Origin: Capra hircus
Taxonomy: Eukaryota > Chordata > Mammalia > Artiodactyla > Bovidae
Reading direction: 5' to 3'
Assembly (NCBI RefSeq): GCF_001704415.2
Contig: NC_030822.1
Location: 49,035,345 to 49,099,344, forward strand
DNA: 64,000 bases
Positions 19,722 to 30,984 of this stretch are shown in pieces. The notes under the pieces were generated by a model. It ran no database searches. It was given only the letters and a program-made list of their open reading frames with translations, and was not told where the DNA came from. Numbering within the stretch: the stretch's first letter is position 1; every line of letters begins with the position of its first letter. The position numbers were made by a program, and so were the translations under genes.

Positions 19722-20559
19722 AGAGAGAGACAGAGAAGCTTTTTCAACTGTATGATCTGGGTTAATGGGAGCAGACAGATAATGGGGAAGGGCAGAAAAA
19801 GAGTAAAAAAGTCATACTTTCCCAATAGTTTTGGAAAAGGCCCCTGTCCTTAATTTATGTTGTTTCCCCTGCTTGCAGCTCTTCCTTCCCTTGACCTCTT
19901 AAGGGGACTTACCTGAGCTCACCTGCCTGCCTTGCGCATACTGCATCAATGAAATCTGCAACTCACTTTGTCTTCTGTTTCCCTTTTATCATAGCACTAA
20001 GCGCAGTGAACGGCATTTCGTACACTTAATGTTTACCTCCAGGGGAGAGTGTGAGCTCCATAAGGCTCAGTGTGCCTTACCCAGAGCTGTGCTCTCAGTA
20101 GGCACTTAATAAATGCTCTTGAATTGACTAGAATCGCATTCCAGTTGAGATGAGAGATGCCTTGATGGCACATGTGCAATTGCATTTCCTCGCTTCCCTG
20201 ATCTTGAGACCAAGGCTAAGAAACTCCCTCTCCCACCCCACTGGCTGGACTGGCTCAGAGCCCTGTCCTGAACCTCGCCTCTCTCTCCTTCAGTTTCCTA
20301 GGTGATTAAACAGATCCTAGTTCACATCTCCAGTTCATGCTGTGAGTAAGCTCAAAGCAAGGCTCCTTAAAGCCATCCTTACGGAAAAGTCTGTCAAGGA
20401 CCACACACCAAAAGTGGAGCTTTTGTGACCAGAGGCTTGTAGGGGTTATAGAGGGAAGAATGACCTTCTTTGAATAGGTGGCCTGAACCAGGAAGAGAGG
20501 TGATATTTAGGCAAACCTCCAATGTTCAGTGGGAGGATGGTTTGGGAAACATGTCTTTT
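19722..20559. other. Flank sequence with an L2 tail
   Basis: Forward L2 3' end near 20040-20130 (GTGAGCTCCATAAGGCTCAG, TAGGCACTTAATAAATGCTC). Otherwise unclassified. Confidence 0.5.
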
Positions 20560-20748
20560 CTAAAAAATATTTTATTTATTTAGCTGCACCAGGTCTGAAC
20601 TGTAGCACTCAGGATCTTTGATTTTCGTTGTGGCATGTGGAATCTTTAGTTGCAGCATGTGGGATCTGGTTCCCTGACCAGAGATGGAACCCTGAGCCTC
20701 CTGCATTGGGAGCATGGAGTCTTAGCCACTGGACCACCAGGGAAGTCC
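20560..20748 (-). repeat. CHR-type SINE with long TSD
   Basis: Reverse CHR ending GGACCACCAGGGAAGTCC. Flanked by TGGGAAACATGTCTTTT (20543-20559) and TGGGAAACACATGTCTTT (20749-20766), which differ by a 2-bp indel. Confidence 0.92.
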
Positions 20749-20766
20749 TGGGAAACACATGTCTTT

Positions 20767-21097
20767 AAATGACAAGTGACTCTGTTCTTTTAGGCCCTGG
20801 CTCTGACATTAGTCACTGCACCACGACCACCCCCACCCCCACCCCCATCTAGCTACTTGTGGGTGCTCCTGGGGCTGTGTCCAGCATGCGTGTGGATGGA
20901 GCCTGCAGACCAATCCTAGAAGTTTCCTCATGGCTGGTTCTCTTATTAGTTAGAAGCTCCTGTAAAGAGAAGCTGAGAGAAGAATTGCAAGTGCAAACCA
21001 CCCCTTGGTTAAAGACTTTAATTAAAGAACTAGGGACTGAGATACTCTTGGATTTCTACTATCTATGCTGCTTCCACCCACTGAGAATTTTATCCTC
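20767..21097. other. Unclassified flank sequence
   Basis: Contains a small C-rich tract at about 20827-20848 (CCACCCCCACCCCCACCC). No gene recognised. Confidence 0.4.
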
Positions 21098-21398
21098 CTC
21101 TTCCTGGTAGCTCAGCTGGTAAAGAATCTTCCTGGAGTGCAGGAGACCCCAGTTTGATTCCTGGGTTGGGAAGATCCACTGGAGAAGGGATAGGCTACCC
21201 ACTCCAGTATTCTTGGGCTTCCCTGGTGGCTCCACCTATAATGAGGGAGACCTGGGTCCAATCCCTTGGTTGGGAAGATCCCCTAGAGAAGGGAAAGGCT
21301 ACCCACTCCAGTATTCTGGCCTGGAGAATTCCAGGGACTATACAGTCCATGGGGTCGCAAAGAGTCGGACACAACTGAGCAACTTTCACTTTCACTTC
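21098..21398 (+). repeat. Dimeric Bov-tA SINE
   Basis: A Bov-tA head plus the first part of the Bov-A body (to CCACTCCAGTATTCTT) is followed directly by a second head (GGGCTTCCCTGGTGGCTCCA) and a full body ending GACACAACTGAGCAACTTTC. The same junction occurs at 32.5 and 38.29 kb. Confidence 0.92.
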
Positions 21399-21750
21399 CT
21401 CTTTAGTAATAGTGTTCACATAGCTCCTTACAATTTTCAAGCACTTTTAGGCATAATACCTTGTTTAATTATTATTCCCCCCCAAGAAAACAGAACAATA
21501 TAAAGAAGTTACATTACATACATTTTTCCTAGTGACAAAAATAAAAGAATGAGGCTCAGAAAAAAATTATGCAATGTAACTATGATAATGCAATGATGCA
21601 TGAGAGAAGCATGAGGTGTTTAAACCCAGGTTTTGCAGAAATGAGAGCCATTCTGGTAATTTTCTTCTGTCTTTCCTGGGCTGGGACCAAAAATGTCTTA
21701 TGACTTGGCACTCTTAAGTGCAAGGAAAGTTCCTTAAAGTAGTGTAGATC
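21399..21750. other. Unclassified flank sequence
   Basis: A+T-rich, no feature recognised. Confidence 0.4.
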
Positions 21751-21945
21751 AGTGGTCCCCAACCTTTTTGGCACCAGGGACTGGTTTTGTGGAAGACAGT
21801 TTTTCCATGGACCAGGGGATGGGGGATGGTTTCAGGATAATTCAAATTCATTACATTTATTGTGCACTATTTCTCTTATTGCATTGACTCCACCTCAGAT
21901 CATCAGGCATTGTATCCTGGAGGTTGGGAACCTCTGGTGTAGAGA
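21751..21945 (+). mobile_element. MER1-type (hAT-Charlie) DNA transposon relic
   Basis: GTGGTCCCCAACCTTTTTGG, GGCACCAGGGACTGGTTTTG, CAGATCATCAGGCATTGTAT and closing GGTTGGGAACCTCTGG, the MER1 inverted termini. Confidence 0.88.
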
Positions 21946-22639
21946 ACTCTCTCAGGCGAGGCCAAATGAAGGCGTCGATCACCCCTCAGCCTCAGAAGGG
22001 CATCTAAGACAGAGATTTTCCCAGGAGGAAAGTTTAAGCATCCTCTGGGGTCATGACGTATTGCTATTGACTGTTATAATAATGTCTGAGTAATCCCAGA
22101 CCTGGTTAGCAGTGGTCTAGAAATTTGATTTAAGATTGTATCTTAAAATTGTAGTTGAAAGCACTCCTAGCATATAGATTTTGATTTCCAAGTACCGTTT
22201 CCTATTAAGAAGAGGCAGGGCTCCATGGAGAGATGCTGATTCCAGGTCACAAGCAGGGAAAGTTGGCCTGGAACATCTCATGTCACAAAGCTTGAACTGT
22301 CCCCAAATGAATGGGATTATATGAAGAGTGTACAGGAGCCAGATTGATGGAGCTCCCACAGCTAAATCCAATTTGAACATCCCCCTTCGCTTCCCGCCAA
22401 TGGTGATATTGGATTATAGCAGGCAAATAAAACCCATAAATCCATGGTGATACTTGCAAAGATAAAAAGAAGAGGGGAAAAGGGAGGGGGAAGAAAAAAC
22501 AGTTTTTCACAAAACAATGCTGACAAATGAGTGAAGGAACAATGACAGAGTTAGGAAATCACCATTTGGCAACCTTCAGTGTAACAATGGCAGATTCTGT
22601 TAAGAATCACTAATAGATGTTAAAGTTGTTATGTAAAAG
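21946..22639. other. Unclassified flank sequence
   Basis: Includes a purine-rich run at about 22455-22500. No coding or RNA feature recognised. Confidence 0.4.
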
Positions 22640-22850
22640 ACTTCCCAGGTGGCGCAGTGGTAAAGACTCTGCCTGGCAATGCAGGAGACGCAAGACATGT
22701 GGGTTTGATTGCTGGGTTGGGAAGATCCCCTGGTGGAGGAAATGGCAACCCGCTCCAGTATTCTTGCCTGGACAATTCCACGGACAGATGAGCAAGGTAG
22801 GCTACAGTCCATGGGGTTGCAAAAAGTCGGACTCAACTAAGCACACAGCC
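22640..22850 (+). repeat. Bov-tA SINE
   Basis: GACTTCCCAGGTGGCGCAGT head through CGCTCCAGTATTCTTGCCTG to TCGGACTCAACTAAGCACAC. Confidence 0.93.
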
Positions 22851-23311
22851 TCACATTCATTGGGTAAAAGGATTGTTGGGAAGTAGGATATATTCACAGT
22901 GTTTCAAAGTGTCACCCAAACCTTATTTATTAATTCACAGAAGGAGAAAAGAGAGACCTTGTGGTCTCTACCTTAACCAAGAGTTAGACCTTGGCATTGC
23001 CAATCATGGAGTAACTGACTTGTGACTCCTGAGATAAGAATCAGTGGGTGGTACACATCACAGCCTATGTGATGCTCTTGTCAGAAATGTCACCTGAATC
23101 TAAGCCCATGGAAACAGTCATTCACCCAGAGCATGGGACATTCTGCAGGACAAGTAGCCGAGGCTTATTAAAGACCCTAGCACCATGAAGATCAGAATGA
23201 GAAGGCAGTGTGCTCTACATGGGGAAAAAGTAGAGAGACAGAACAGTCACATGCAATACTTAGACCTTCATTGGATCCTGGATCCAAAAAATATGCTATG
23301 AAAGGACATTT
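22851..23311. other. Unclassified flank sequence
   Basis: No gene or repeat recognised. Confidence 0.4.
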
Positions 23312-23631
23312 AAAATTGTATTTATTTATTTTTTGGCTGCACTGGGTCTTGGTTACTGTGCTGGAACTTTTTTCTAGTTGCAGCAAGCAGGGGTTACTCT
23401 CTAGTTGTGATGTGCGGGCTTTTCATTGCAGTGGCTTCTCTTGTGAAGAGACTTTAGGGTGGTGGGCTTCAGCAGTTGCGGCTCCTGAGCTCTAGAGTGC
23501 GGGCTCAGTAGTTGTGGCACATGGGTTTCGTTGCCCAGTGCTGTGTGGAATCTTTCTGCACCAGGGGTTGAACCCCACGTCCTCTGCATTGGCAGGCGGA
23601 TTCTTCACCATTGGACTACCAGGGAAGTCCT
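23312..23631 (-). repeat. Long CHR-type SINE
   Basis: Reverse copy: TTTATTTTTTGGCTGCACTG, GTGGCTTCTCTTGTGAAGAG, GGGTTGAACCCCACGTCCTC, ending GGACTACCAGGGAAGTCC. Confidence 0.92.
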
Positions 23632-23865
23632 AAAAGAATATTTTGAGACAATTTGGGAAATTTAAATACGGGCTCAATGTTGTCTGCTGTTATTATATTA
23701 ATGTTGATTTTCCTAAGTGTGATAATGAAGGAGAATGTTCTTGTCCTTGGGAGATGCAAGCTGAAGATTCTAAGGGTGAGGTGCCATGGAATAGGAAGTG
23801 TACTTTTGGATGATATGGCTAAAGGGAAAGGTTTGTATAAGTATATAGAGAGCTGGACTGAAGGA
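23632..23865 (+). mobile_element. Old L1M 3'-UTR fragment
   Basis: GATTTTCCTAAGTGTGATAA, GGAGAATGTTCTTGTCCTTG and GGGAGATGCAAGCTGAAGAT match the common L1M 3'-UTR. The GT-AG-like words inside are chance. Confidence 0.65.
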
Positions 23866-24929
23866 ATTGCAGTTAAGCCTTTCACATTACAAAGGACTTC
23901 CGGTTTCTGTCCAATAGTAGTGATGCATTTACAAGAAAGCTGGCAAACCTGAGCACGGGATGGTCCGATGGCCTTGCAGCAGAGTTAGCACAGCTACAGA
24001 TGAAATGGGAGACGCAGGCCTTCTTCCAACAAAGAATCTCCGGCACAGGCAGCAAGTGCCCCAAGGCCCATAAATCCACACATCTAGCTAGTAATTACTC
24101 ATGAAGAGTATCAACGTCATTGGCCTTTGAAATCTAAGTAAAGTCGTTCAGGAAGCTCACAATCAAAGCAAAATTTTTTGTAAATAACAGCTTTTGAGTT
24201 CTTCCCTGGGGAGTGCTATTCCCTGAAATGGAGTTGCCTCACCCCCCACACCAGCCCTGTTACACACCACCCTCATTAAAGCTAGTGTTAAACCTTTGTT
24301 TAGAGAAAGGAATGCTGTAGGTATTTGCAATACTATTTCTGGTCCCCTCTGTTTTTAAGAATGTTACCATCCCTCGCCTCCTGTGACTAATACACACTGT
24401 CCCTCGGAGCCAATCCACTTCCCCTTTTAGAAAGTGGCTACTGGTAAAACTGCTAACAAGTGCTTCTCTGAGTATTTCTGGAAAAAGTTCTGGGAAGCTG
24501 AGCGATGCTTGACCAGAGAGCTGAGTCGGCCACTCCACAAAGCAATGTAATGTTGTGGCTTGTTCCTTATCTGTCCGTCTGTTTTGAAAATAATCATTCA
24601 TTCACTTGTTCAGGATGAGTAACAATCCGAGATGGATAAATAAGCAAGTTGTTGATTTCATTTCCTGCGCATGTCTTCTACACAGAGGGCTGACTGGCAG
24701 AGAAAAGCATTCCAAAAATGTTTTGAGCTAACACAGCATAGTTAGGCCAAGTGGGTAATGTCCCAAGACGTACTGCTATGCTGGGGACAGCATTCTTTAG
24801 ATGTTAGCATTCCAGTCTCTTTACTTGCAGTATTGATCTTATTCTTTACGTTAGACTCAAGTCTTGTGTACAGACTAGTAAATCATTATAAACCAGGAGA
24901 ATAGTGGAAGGAGACTAAAGTCTACTTAT
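23866..24929. other. Longer repeat-poor block
   Basis: About 1 kb without a recognised repeat, one of the longer such stretches here. No conserved reading frame is evident; open frames on the minus strand near 23882-24079 and 24260-24601 show no domain. A candidate for conserved non-coding sequence. Confidence 0.4.
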
Positions 24930-25275
24930 TACCAGCAGCACACCAGCTAGTTTATACGAATTGTTTCAGTTATTCCTTTATGTGTGTGTGTATGCCCAGT
25001 TGCTCAGTCATGTCCAACTCTTTGCAACCCCATGGAATGTAGCTCACCAGGCTTCTTTGTCCATGGCATTTCCCAGGCAAGAATACTAGAGTGGATTGCC
25101 ATTTCCTTTTCTAGGGAAGCTTCCTGACCCAGGCATCAAACCCACGTCTTATACCATCTCTGAAAATAACGTTTTTAGTCTCCTCATTTTGAGAAATGAA
25201 GACTTGGAGAACTGAAAGACTTACCCAAACCATACAGTTAGAAGTTTCAGAGGATGAAACCCATGCTCTGTTTAC
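24930..25275 (+). repeat. MIR SINE split by a Bov-tA
   Basis: CAGCTAGTTTATACGAATTG at left, then CTCATTTTGAGAAATGAAGA and ACTTACCCAAACCATACAGT at right, with a reverse Bov-tA between. Confidence 0.6.
24980..25150 (-). repeat. Bov-tA SINE, truncated
   Basis: CCAGTTGCTCAGTCATGTCC to GACCCAGGCATCAAACCCAC; the last part of the tRNA-like head is missing. Confidence 0.9.
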
Positions 25276-26269
25276 TATCTCCAGCCATTTATAGTCAACG
25301 CTAGTATTAGTGTGATAGGTGATAGCCAGCAGATTTTAGTCTGTTAAGCTCCTTTCAGCCCCAAATACACATCTGGGCCATCTCCTTCTCATGACCAGCC
25401 AGCATATGCTCTTCGGTAATGATCTTCGGTAAAATCTGCAGAGAAGTATAAGGACATGCATTTTCAAGCCAGATATTAATGAGGCTCACACTGCTACTTG
25501 TCTCCAAGAGTCTGCAAAATACACTGGAATCATTCCATGATTGTACACATCTGTTATATCATTTATTTCAGTAAGTCTCAATCTTCATGAAGTCAGTAGA
25601 AACTAGGGTATCACCAATTTTCTTAAGAGATGTTGTAGAAGTTATATATTAATTCTGAAAACAATGATAACAGTGACAAAAGCACCACTATCCTAAAAAA
25701 ACAGTCATCTAGCACTTTTAGGAGACAGCACAGAATTGAAAAGTGTGAACATTTGCAGTCAGATACCAAATATCTGAACTCTTTTACTTAGAGTAACTCT
25801 GCTACTCTGTGAAAACTTGCAAGATAACCTAAACTCTATAAATTTTCATTTTTTCACACATAAGATAGAGATAAAAGTGATATTAAATTCATAAGGCTGT
25901 TGTGATTGTTTTATTAAGGAATGAAGGTCAAATTCAGCACAGAGCCGGGCTCACAGGACAGCCGACAGACTTAAAAGCAACAAGAACAAATGAGATGATG
26001 TCCAATAGCGGAAGTAATACATGAGGTGAAGGAAATAGGTGAATCTAAGAAAGAGAATTAAGGGGAAGAGGGCACCTTAACTGGATGAATGGGGGGGGGG
26101 GGCGCGAAGTCGAAGCTGAGACTGTGTTCCAGAGGGAAATGGCAGTGGTGTGGGCTTAGAGAGAGAAGACCTGAGTTCAAGTTTCTATTCTGTTACTTCT
26201 TCCCCAGTGCACTGTAGGCAAGTCTGAACCTCACATTCCTGGTTTGCGAAAAGAAAAAATAAATAGCAT
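25276..26269. other. Flank sequence with MIR remnants and a G12 run
   Basis: Reverse MIR-like sequence at about 25735-25960 (AAGGCTGTTGTGATTGTTTT, CAGCACAGAGCCGGGCTCAC) and 26155-26250 (GACCTGAGTTCAAGTTTCTA). Twelve consecutive G at 26091-26102. Confidence 0.5.
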
Positions 26270-26697
26270 ACAAAAACAGTAAGTCCAAAAGATATATGTA
26301 CCCCAACCTTTACTGCAGCTCTATTTAGTGTAGCTAGGACATGGAAGCAACCTAAGTGTTTATCAACAGAAGAATAGATAAAGAAGATGTGAAATATATA
26401 TACAATGAAATTTTACTCAGCCATAAAAGGAAACAAAACTGTGTCATTTGCAGAGACACGGATGGACCTAGAGACTGTTATATGGAGTGAAGTAAGTCAG
26501 AAAGGGAAAAATGAATATCATATATTAATTGCACATATGTGTCATATCAAAAAATGGTACAGATGAACCTATTTGCAAAGCAGAAATAGAGATACAAAGG
26601 TAGAGAACAAATGTATGGATTCCAAGGGGCCAAAGAGGATGTGGGATGAACTGGGATTAACATACATACACTATTGATGCTCTCAATAAAATAGATA

Positions 26698-26925
26698 GGG
26701 CTTTGCCAGTGGCTCAATGGTAAAGAATTTGCCTGCAACGCAGGAGATGTGGGTGCGTTCCATCCCTGGGTTGGTAAGATCTCCTGGAGGAGGGCATGGC
26801 AACCCATGTCAGTATTCTTGTCTGGAGAATACCATAGACAGAAGAGCCTGGTGGGCTGCAATCCATAGGGTCGAAAGGGGCTGGAGATGACTGAAGTGAC
26901 TGAGCAGGCACGCATGCATAACATG
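26698..26925 (+). repeat. Bov-tA SINE in L1
   Basis: GGGCTTTGCCAGTGGCTCAA head, TGTCAGTATTCTTGTCTGGA body, GACTGAGCAGGCACGCATGC end. Confidence 0.92.
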
Positions 26926-26957
26926 GGTAATTAGTGAGAACCTGCCTAACTACAGGG

Positions 26958-27164
26958 GAGCTTCCCTTGTGGCTCAGATGGTAAAGGGTCTGCCTACGAT
27001 GCGGGAGACCCGGGTTTGATCCCTGGGTTGGGAAGATCTCCTGGAGAAGGAAATGGCAACCCACTCCAGTATTCTTGCCTGGAGAATCCCACGGACGGAG
27101 GAGCTTGGTGGGCTACAGTCCATGGGGTCGCAGAGTTGGACATGACTGAGCGAGCTTCACAACG
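26958..27164 (+). repeat. Bov-tA SINE in L1
   Basis: AGCTTCCCTTGTGGCTCAGA head through GGAGAATCCCACGGACGGAG to GACATGACTGAGCGAGCTTC. Close to consensus. Confidence 0.95.
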
Positions 27165-27330
27165 GTACAGGGAACTCTACTCAGTGCTCTGTGGTGACCT
27201 AGATGGGAAGGAAATCCAAAAAAGAGGGGATACATGTATACACATAGCTGATTTACTTTGTTGTACAGCATAAACTAATACAATATTGGAAGGCAATCAT
27301 ATTGCAATAAAACTTTTTTTTTAAGAGAAA

Positions 27331-27701
27331 AGAAATGAAAAGCTACTTAAAGGAATGTGAAGATTAAAAGAAGTCAGTGCATACATCTTTGTATGGACAT
27401 TTGATTCACATAGAATTGTTTGTATACATTTGATTGCAGGCTGTCAAATCCCACAAAAGGTGACTTAGCCCATCACTCTTACACTGACAGTAAAGCATCA
27501 TATTCATTTATTTATTCACTCTTTCTTCCATTATTTCCTCATTCTTGTTCAGAGTTGATGAAGTTCTGCTAAGAAGCCTCCAACTGGGTGGGCATCAGAA
27601 TAGCCTTCTACAGGGTGCTTTCCAGTTATCACATGAATTGTTTCACAGTAGTCTTGGGAACTTTTGAGTATTGTTGCCATTTGACAGATGAGGAAATTTG
27701 T
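27331..27701 (+). repeat. Unclassified, then MIR fragment
   Basis: MIR-like words at about 27600-27700 (TTGTTGCCATTTGACAGATG). The rest is unclassified. Confidence 0.45.
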
Positions 27702-27934
27702 TTGTTGTTTAGTTGCTAAGTTGTGTCCAACTCTTTGCGACCTCATGGACTACAGTAGGCCAAGCTTCCCAGTCCTTCGCTAGCTCCCAGCATTTGCTCA
27801 AACTCATGTCCATTGAGTCGGTGATGCCATCCAACCATTTCATCCTCTGTCGCCTCCTTCCCCCCTGCCCTCAGTCTTTCCCAGCATCAGGGTCTTTTCT
27901 AATGAGTCCGTTCTTCTCATCAGGTGGCCAAATT
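27702..27934 (-). repeat. BovB LINE 3'-end fragment
   Basis: TTGTTTAGTTGCTAAGTTGT, GAGTCGGTGATGCCATCCAA and TCATCAGGTGGCCAAATTGG. An older, more diverged BovB type than the TCAGTTCAG copies. Confidence 0.9.
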
Positions 27935-29165
27935 GGGAATCACCTTTAACAACATCCTGCAGTGACAGCACTCACATTTGAGGCAGCTAACTGTCCCTGC
28001 TACCAGGCGAGGACCATGTGAGGGCAAGGACATCATCCATCGGGGCTTGGACTATGGGTATTCATTTAGGGTCTGTCGTCTCAGCCTCTTCTCATGCTCA
28101 AATCCCTCCAAATTCTTGGGACTGGGTAGGGGAGGTCAGCACATGCTACAAAAATGAAGACAAGATGGACACAGGCAGGCTGGCTTTCTTCCCCAAGAAA
28201 CATGGTTGGGAAATGAGCCTTGAAAGTCCCCAGGGAAAGGTATTAAACGAAGTGATCATGGTTTTTGAACCCAACATCAGCTCACAGGCCCTGACAATAA
28301 GACAATATTGAAAGTCAGACTGTCCCTAACAGGCGTGTGGTCAGCCTATGCTGTAGAGAAAAGTCATTCTCTGCAGTGGGCTTGGGTCTAGCCCACCAGC
28401 GGACTACCTGTAATCCTGGACTTAGAATGGGAAGGAGGACAGGAAAAGAGAAAACAAAATAGATACAGGTAGAAACAGTGCAAGCCCATCCCCCTTCAGT
28501 TCCTAAGTGTTTCTGCTCTTACTCATGAAAGCCTGCAGAGGAAGCCTCTGTGTGTGTTATTCACCTCCCCAGGGGAACAACCACAAAATGAGAGCTGGTG
28601 CTGGTTTCACAGGGATGGTCTGCAAGGAATGAAAAGAAGTAAATTTCTTGAAATGCTTGGCAATTTCAAATCTCCTGGGCCCATCAGAAGGGGAGAATCC
28701 AGTTCTAGAAGGTCCCCAGTAGTAGTCTGAATGGGTTTAAAAACCTGACCATGTTAGGCTGGGATGAAGAAGGGGTCGGGGGAGAGAAGGTGAGAGAGGG
28801 GAGGAGGGGGAGAAAGAGAGAGGGAGGGGAGAGCCAGCCCTTTAACTGCTTCCTTTTGCTGTGGTGGCTATTGTACTTCTAGGTTCTGGGGCAGGATGTG
28901 AAGTGGGAAGTGTTTTGTGGTCTGAAGAACTGCAGCTGGAGGGGGATGGCGTGGGTGATGGATGCTCTCGAGGGGGAGATAGCAGAGGACTGGAGGAGGG
29001 AGGGAGAGATCTAGCAGGTGGTGGATGAGTAAGACCATCTCCCCCCTCCCATCGGGCCTGCTTCCCCGCTCGCCCAGGGCCAAAGGTTTCAGCTCAGTGT
29101 GCTGGATGCTGTCCTGCTATGATCGCCGGGTTTCATCGTGGGGGTTCACAGTTGGGCCAGGTTCT
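27935..29165. other. Unclassified flank sequence with GA-rich tract
   Basis: A purine tract at about 28770-28832 (GAGAGAGGGGAGGAGGGGGA). No coding or RNA feature is supported; short open frames have no domain. Confidence 0.4.
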
Positions 29166-29245
29166 GTGGCTTTCCTGCAGTGTGCTTTGGAGAAGTCACT
29201 TGACACTGGCCTTAGATTCTTCACCTGTCAAATGGCTGCTACTAC

Positions 29246-29462
29246 ACAGAGCTGACTCCCTGGAAAAGTCCCTGATGCTGGGAAAGATTGAGGGCAGAAG
29301 GAGAAGAGGGCGTCAGAGGATGAGATGGCTGGGTGGCATCACCGATGCAATGGACATGGACTTGGGCAAACTTTGGGAGACAGTGAGGGACAGGGAGGCC
29401 TGGCATGCTGCCGCCCATGGGGTCGCAAAGAGTCAGACATGACTAGGCGACCGAACAGCAAC
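29246..29462 (+). repeat. BovB LINE 3' end
   Basis: Forward: GAGCTGACTCCCTGGAAAAG, GGATGAGATGGCTGGGTGGC, GACATGACTAGGCGACCGAA. The preceding 29165-29236 looks like reverse MIR. Confidence 0.92.
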
Positions 29463-29537
29463 ACAGAGCATCAAGTTGTTGAAGAGAAATGAAATGCCTT
29501 CCAAACTGAAACACAGACACCTATGGGTCTGCAAGGT

Positions 29538-29662
29538 CTCTTGGAGAAGGAAATGGCTACCCCTCCCGTATTCTTGCCTGGGAAATCCCACGGACAGAGG
29601 AGCCTGGCAGGCTACAGTCCAGAGTCGCAAAGAGCTGGACACGAATTAGCAACTAAACAACA
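29538..29662 (+). repeat. Bov-A SINE
   Basis: TTGGAGAAGGAAATGGCTAC to GACACGAATTAGCAACTAAA; monomer with a short internal loss. Confidence 0.9.
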
Positions 29663-29702
29663 AAGCTGTTCTTAGGGTTTTGTAGAAATGGCTAGAAGGC
29701 AG

Positions 29703-30190
29703 TGATACCAACCAGGGCTCTTGGCCTTCCCCAGTCAATAGAAATGGACTAGAGGCTAGACAGGAAATTCAGGCCAGGCTTTATTGATGCCCCTGATGAC
29801 ACCAGGGAAAGGCAAGAAAAAAAGGGGCAAGCTTCTTCCTTATATGGGGTGAGGGGAAGGGTGTGTCCAGACTGGAGGGGTGGTTTAGGAGTTTCACCTG
29901 CCCCGAAGGTGGTGGTGTGTACAGGGGGCATGCGCAGTACCCTGCTTTTGCTCTCAGCTCCCTGTTTTTGCTCCAGGCTCCCCAAAAGTGGCATTAGGGT
30001 TTTTTGGTCTCTTTATATCTTTGGGGTCCAGTTATTTTTAGTCTATACAGTTTCTTAGTGTTTTGTTGCTTGAGGAAAGGTGTGTCCAGCTGCAAGCACT
30101 GCAGCATTGCCGCAAAGGGTCCCAGGTCCCAAGCCTGTCTCAGAATGATGGTCGGAGTGGCCTCTAGATGGGCAGAGTTCTGGTTCAACA
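29703..30190 (-). mobile_element. Solo LTR-like retroviral remnant
   Basis: On the minus strand this begins TGTTGAACCAGAAC, has a TATA-like CATATAAGGAAG near 29846-29835, a polyadenylation signal AATAAAGCC at 29785-29777, and ends ...GGTATCA, so it has TG...CA ends and the U3-R-U5 order of an LTR. No primer-binding site or gag/pol-like sequence follows at either side, so it reads as a solo LTR. The family is not assigned and I could not confirm a TSD. Confidence 0.55.
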
Positions 30191-30780
30191 AACCCAGTAA
30201 GTATACACCCCCCGCCCTGTGCAGCTCACCTGCCTTTCCAGCGCTTTCCCGCCTTACGGGCATCAGGTCTTCACTGGGGTGTCCACAATGTCACTCAGCC
30301 CCTACCTTGCCCCCCACCACTGGTCCCTCTGTGCTCCTAGCTTTACTCACCTGACTGTAAAGACCCCCAGAGGAAGACTCAAGGTGTCTACTCTTGGATC
30401 ACCTTCTACAAGTGCAACCAAATGGGACAGAAGGAAGGAGTGGGAGGGAGGGGCAAAGGAACGCAGGAGGGAGGACTAATTTTCCTCTGACTGACCCCAG
30501 CTGCGGCCTCTGCTCTGCTTGCCCGGCATCTTTCCCTGACGTACTCTCTGATCCTGAACTGCCCCGGAACCCTGCTCTTCCACTTTGCACACCTTTCCTC
30601 CCAACTCAGCTTCACTTGAGCTATGCAAACAGAGAGAAGAGCAAAGGAAGAAATAATGGCAACCTCAGGAGTATTTGAACATCAAGGTGCCTTTACAGTC
30701 GTTCCATGTCTGTGACACCACGTGAGACCCCAGAAGGGCTACTACTGTGGTTACCCCCATTTTACAGGTGACAGGCTGCA
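30191..30780. other. Unclassified G+C-moderate flank sequence
   Basis: A possible MIR end at about 30745-30780 (CCCCATTTTACAGGTGACAG). No coding support for the open frames here. Confidence 0.4.
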
Positions 30781-30784
30781 GTTC

Positions 30785-30972
30785 CTGCCTGGTAACGCAG
30801 GAGATGTAAGAAACTCAGGTTTGATCACCCGGCTGGGTAGATCCCCTGGAAGAAGGCATGGCAACCCACTCCAGTATTCTTGCCTGGAGAAACTCATGGA
30901 CAGAGGAGCCTGGCAGGCTACAATCCATGGGGTCACAAAGAGTTGAATGAGGCTGAGTGACTGAAAAACAGG
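30785..30972 (+). repeat. Bov-tA SINE, head-truncated
   Basis: CTGGTAACGCAGGAGATGTA through CACTCCAGTATTCTTGCCTG to GGCTGAGTGACTGAAAAACA. Flanking CAGGCTGCAGTTC and AAGGCTACAGTTC form a probable TSD. Confidence 0.9.
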
Positions 30973-30984
30973 AACAACAACAAG

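Larger units (their letters stand above)
26270..27330 (+). mobile_element. L1 3' end split by two Bov-tA
   Basis: ACTCAGCCATAAAAGGAAAC, GACGGATGGACCTAGAGACT-like words, GAACCTATTTGCAAAGCAGA, and terminal TTTACTTTGTTGTACAGCAT and ATTGCAATAAAACTTTTTTT. No coding capacity left. Confidence 0.88.

Noticed and set aside
21098..21398. Regularly recurring 20-30 bp words that could suggest a CRISPR-like array
   Set aside because: The recurrence comes from dispersed Bov-tA SINEs of a mammalian genome, without regular spacers.
26091..26102. Run of 12 G, possible quadruplex
   Set aside because: A single homopolymer with no second G-tract of the needed spacing, and a likely place for sequencing error.
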